In this document: in pieces, positions 4,967 through 7,129 of the stretch
How the letters are laid out: each line of letters opens with the position of its first letter
Numbering within the stretch: position 1 is the first letter of the stretch
NCBI GenBank assembly: GCA_934090595.1
Contig: CAKOJO010000059.1
Location: 1-7,129, forward strand
Length of the DNA stretch: 7,129 nt
Reading direction: 5' to 3'
Source of the DNA: an uncultured Bacilli bacterium
Lineage (GTDB): Bacteria > Bacillota_I > Bacilli_A > RF39 > UBA660
Notes under the pieces: model-generated
Seen by the model: the letters and a program-made list of their open reading frames with translations, nothing else
Databases searched by the model: none
Told to the model about the DNA's origin: nothing
Program-made: the position numbers and the translations under genes

Positions 4967-6070
4967 TTATAAATACCAAAGTTTTTTATCATTTTTTCTA
5001 ACTTCTTTTATAATTCCACTTCCAATGCATCTATTACCAATATACAAAGCGCATACTTGTCCGGGTGTTACTGATTTAACTTTATCATATGATACTAATA
5101 ATTCATCATCATTTAATTTAGTAATTTTTACTTTTACATCGTTACTTCTATATCTAAACTTTGCACTACATTCTTTTAATTCTTCTTCATAATTGATTAC
5201 TAAACTATCTATTACACAGCTATCTGAATATAAATATTCATTGTCATCACCAATAGCAACATATAAAACATTCTTATCTAAATCTTTTCCCACAACAAAC
5301 ATTCTATCTTCTGTACCACCAACATTAAGACCTCTTCTTTGTCCGATTGTATAATGCATAAGTCCTACATGTTCACCCATTACTTCATTTGTTTCTATGT
5401 TAATAATCTTACCAGGTTGATTAGGTAGATAATTACTTAAAAACTCTCTAAAGTGTCTTTCTCCAATAAAACATATTCCTGTTGAATCTTTCTTTTCAGC
5501 AGTTATTAGTCCATATTCACCAGCTATCTTTCTTACTTCACTTTTTTCCAAATCTCCGACTGGAAATAATACATTTTCTAATTGTTCATTTGTAAGTTGT
5601 GCTAAAAAATAAGTTTGATCTTTATTAGAATCTAATCCTTTATATAAATTACCATCAATAAGTCTAGCATAGTGTCCGGTTGCTATATAATCTGCACCAA
5701 TCTTTAGTGCCTCTTTTTTGAATAAATCAAATTTTATGTATTTATTACACATAACATCAGGATTAGGGGTCCTTCCTTTTTTTAATTCATCTAAAAAGTA
5801 AGTAAATACATAGTCCCAATATTCTTTTACAAAATCTACTCTATGTAGTTCTATTCCTAAATCTTCACATACTTTTTTAGCATCATTATAATCTTGTTCT
5901 TGAGTACATATATTTTCATTTAAAGTAGGATTTCCTTTTATATCATGATTAATTAAACTATCCCAGTTTCTCATGAAAAGTCCTACTACTTCATACCCCA
6001 TATTTTTTAAAATAATTGCACTTACTGATGAATCAACTCCACCAGACATACCTACTACTACACGTTTCAT
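4967..6070 (-). CDS. mnmA: tRNA-specific 2-thiouridylase MnmA
   Basis: Adds the 2-thio group to the wobble uridine (U34) of tRNAs for Lys, Glu and Gln, using ATP and sulfur relayed from a cysteine desulfurase, in the cytoplasm. The 367-residue protein is full length for the family. It shows the PP-loop GMSGGVDSS (7-15), the conserved NPDVMCNKYIKF with catalytic C108, TGHYARL, KDQTYFLAQL, DSTGICFIGERHFREFL with C200 (the residue that carries the persulfide), and HYTIGQRRGLNVGG. A C-terminal beta-barrel tRNA-binding part follows (about 255-360). Start ATG 6070 sits 4 bases after GGTGAT (6080-6075). It is bounded by a terminator on its 3' side and a hairpin on its 5' side, so it looks monocistronic; no desulfurase gene is adjacent. 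Confidence 0.96.
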   Translation of the reverse strand: MKRVVVGMSGGVDSSVSAIILKNMGYEVVGLFMRNWDSLINHDIKGNPTLNENICTQEQDYNDAKKVCEDLGIELHRVDFVKEYWDYVFTYFLDELKKGRTPNPDVMCNKYIKFDLFKKEALKIGADYIATGHYARLIDGNLYKGLDSNKDQTYFLAQLTNEQLENVLFPVGDLEKSEVRKIAGEYGLITAEKKDSTGICFIGERHFREFLSNYLPNQPGKIINIETNEVMGEHVGLMHYTIGQRRGLNVGGTEDRMFVVGKDLDKNVLYVAIGDDNEYLYSDSCVIDSLVINYEEELKECSAKFRYRSNDVKVKITKLNDDELLVSYDKVKSVTPGQVCALYIGNRCIGSGIIKEVRKNDKKLWYL

Positions 6071-6086
6071 TCATATCACCGACTAA

Positions 6087-6115
6087 ATTATACTACAAAA
6101 TAAATAAAAAGTAAA
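6087..6115 (-). promoter_or_regulatory. Candidate promoter of mnmA with a very short leader
   Basis: TTTACT (6115-6110), 17 bases and a perfect TATAAT (6092-6087) on the minus strand. The start would be near 6080, so the message would begin at or within the GGTGAT ribosome site. Confidence 0.4.
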
Positions 6116-6140
6116 AGATTATTACTTCTTTATACTTTTT
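6097..6140 (-). terminator. Terminator-like hairpin at the end of the gene at 6122-7057
   Basis: The outer stem AAAAAGTA/TACTTTTT (6140-6133 with 6113-6106) and inner stem AAAGA/TCTTT (6131-6127 with 6118-6114) enclose an 8-base loop. ATTTATTTT follows on the minus strand. The stop codon lies in the loop. It overlaps the -35 region of mnmA. The stem is AT-rich, so efficiency is uncertain. Confidence 0.45.
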
Positions 6141-7057
6141 ATTATTTTTTTATTATTGTTATACATAACATTTTCTACACTATTACTATTAATAATTTCT
6201 TGTAGTTCCATAACCATTTTAGATTCTTTATCATTACTATAAGATAAAATATTATAAGCTATAAGAATTTTTTCATCCAAAGATAAATCAACCATATCTT
6301 TATAAAGAATATATTTAACATTAGGATTAGTAATAGTAATAATATATTTTATTTTATCCTCTTTTTCCTCTATTAAATTAAATAAACCAAGTAGAATACT
6401 TTTGTTTCTTATAGATTTTAATATTTGTTCTTTATACTCTTTATATTCAGGATTTTTCAAATACTCAACTTTATAAGCATCATTATTTAGGTCACATATT
6501 ATACTTAACTTTTCAAAAAAAGAAAAATTATTTAAATACTTTATCTTTATAGTATCATTATCTATAAGACTAATAAGAAAAGGTCTATATCGAACATCAA
6601 CTACATCAAAAAATTTAATCTTATTATAATCAGATAATTCTCTTACTCTATCAAATAGTATTCTATGAAATTTAATACTTAGTAATAATTTGGTTACTAA
6701 ATCTTCATCTTCAATATCTCTAAGAAATGCTGAAATGCACAAATAATTATCTTTACTTTCTAAAAAAGATATAAGTTTAAAATAATATACTTGTTCATTA
6801 AAGACTATATCATCAAACCTATAATATCCGATCTTATTATATATACTTTCTCTAGTTAATAATTCAAACTTTATAGAATCATTGTGTATATAATAGACAA
6901 TACTTTTTAAATCATCTTTATCTAAAGTATTAACCACTTCATCAACTAAAATCTTTTGATAGAACTCATCTGGCATATGATCATTTATAATTAATGGATC
7001 AGATACAATACTTCTTACAAATTTAGAATTTAGTAATTTTAATGTTGCTTTATTCAT
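6122..7057 (-). CDS. Hypothetical cytoplasmic protein with degenerate alpha-helical repeats
   Basis: I do not recognise this 311-residue protein. It has no signal peptide or membrane segment. It is rich in Lys, Asp, Ile and Leu and reads as a series of amphipathic helices. A short motif of the form D-x-x-K-[IV]-x-[YF]-[LI] recurs: DSIKFELL (60-67), YNKIKFF (144-150), DTIKIKYL (168-175), DAYKVEYL (193-200), DKIKYII (234-240). This suggests an alpha-solenoid built from units of varied length, generally a protein-binding scaffold; that reading is inference. I place the start at ATG 7057 (MNKATLKL), because AAAGGA at 7075-7070 suits it, although the gap (12 bases) is long. The longer reading from ATG 7096 begins inside a leader hairpin without a ribosome site. 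Upstream context is cut by the window edge. Confidence 0.65.
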   Translation of the reverse strand: MNKATLKLLNSKFVRSIVSDPLIINDHMPDEFYQKILVDEVVNTLDKDDLKSIVYYIHNDSIKFELLTRESIYNKIGYYRFDDIVFNEQVYYFKLISFLESKDNYLCISAFLRDIEDEDLVTKLLLSIKFHRILFDRVRELSDYNKIKFFDVVDVRYRPFLISLIDNDTIKIKYLNNFSFFEKLSIICDLNNDAYKVEYLKNPEYKEYKEQILKSIRNKSILLGLFNLIEEKEDKIKYIITITNPNVKYILYKDMVDLSLDEKILIAYNILSYSNDKESKMVMELQEIINSNSVENVMYNNNKKIIKSIKK

Positions 7058-7081
7058 TATAAGCTTCATTCCTTTCACTTC

Positions 7082-7114
7082 GTTCAAGGCATACATAGGT
7101 ACGAAAACTTGAAC
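7082..7114 (-). promoter_or_regulatory. Stem-loop in the leader of the gene at 6122-7057
   Basis: GTTCAAG (7082-7088) is the exact reverse complement of CTTGAAC (7108-7114). An inner 5-pair stem, read on the minus strand as CGTAC/GTATG around CTAT, is possible. There is no T tail, and the structure ends 6 bases before the ribosome site. It may be a leader structure or the end of an upstream unit; the window edge prevents a decision. Confidence 0.3.
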
Positions 7115-7129
7115 TAAATTTATTTTTCT

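Noticed and set aside
7058..7096. Longer start at ATG 7096 for the helical-repeat gene
   Set aside because: It lies within a leader stem-loop and has no ribosome site, while AAAGGA serves ATG 7057.
1..7129. Diversity-generating retroelement, CRISPR array, tRNA or rRNA genes
   Set aside because: No reverse transcriptase, regularly spaced repeats or tRNA cloverleaf was found on either strand.

Overview
The window is strongly AT-rich (stop codons seen are TAA, Trp is TGG, and no in-frame TGA is needed, so the standard bacterial code fits) with AGGAGG/GGTGAT-type ribosome sites. Short gaps, sigma-A style promoters and the gene content point to a low-GC Bacillota/Mycoplasmatota-border bacterium, probably a gut-type member of the Bacilli. 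It is Gram-positive in organisation and builds peptidoglycan (it has a D-Ala-D-Ala ligase). This placement is inference from composition and gene families only.

All conventional genes lie on the minus strand. From right to left they are: a helical-repeat protein of unknown function (6122-7057); mnmA, the tRNA 2-thiouridylase (4967-6070); a TasA-like/SipW-signal surface protein fused to a DUF6273-like 'WRIIG...RPVL' domain (3477-4904); a shorter TasA/camelysin-like exported protein with a two-Cys insertion (2636-3367); ddl, the D-alanine-D-alanine ligase (1393-2547); and, running off the left edge, a membrane-anchored paralogue of the surface module (1-904). Promoters and intrinsic terminators are packed tightly: the mnmA terminator shares bases with the -35 box of the next gene, and the hairpin behind the helical-repeat gene overlaps the mnmA promoter.

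Two parts stand out. (1) The partial surface gene at 1-904 has a run of ten G near its 5' end (874-883). With ten G, the well-placed ATG at 904 reads only 12 codons. Removing one G opens the whole downstream frame, which is intact to the window edge. This is the signature of an ON/OFF phase-variable surface protein, or else a homopolymer sequencing error. (2) The roughly 490-base gap between that gene and ddl is not empty. On the plus strand it holds a near-consensus promoter (TTGACA-N17-TATAGT), a strong ribosome site, a 20-residue hydrophobic peptide gene (1196-1258) and two downstream hairpins. The predicted 5' end of the transcript (1137-1163) is complementary, in two nested blocks, to the 3' hairpin (1318-1342). 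This resembles type I toxin mRNAs that fold end to end, and I do not recognise it as any described family.

The three surface genes form a small exported-protein cluster sharing two modules (a TasA-like beta domain and a DUF6273-like domain). The two copies of the second module are similar enough at DNA level to be recombination partners.
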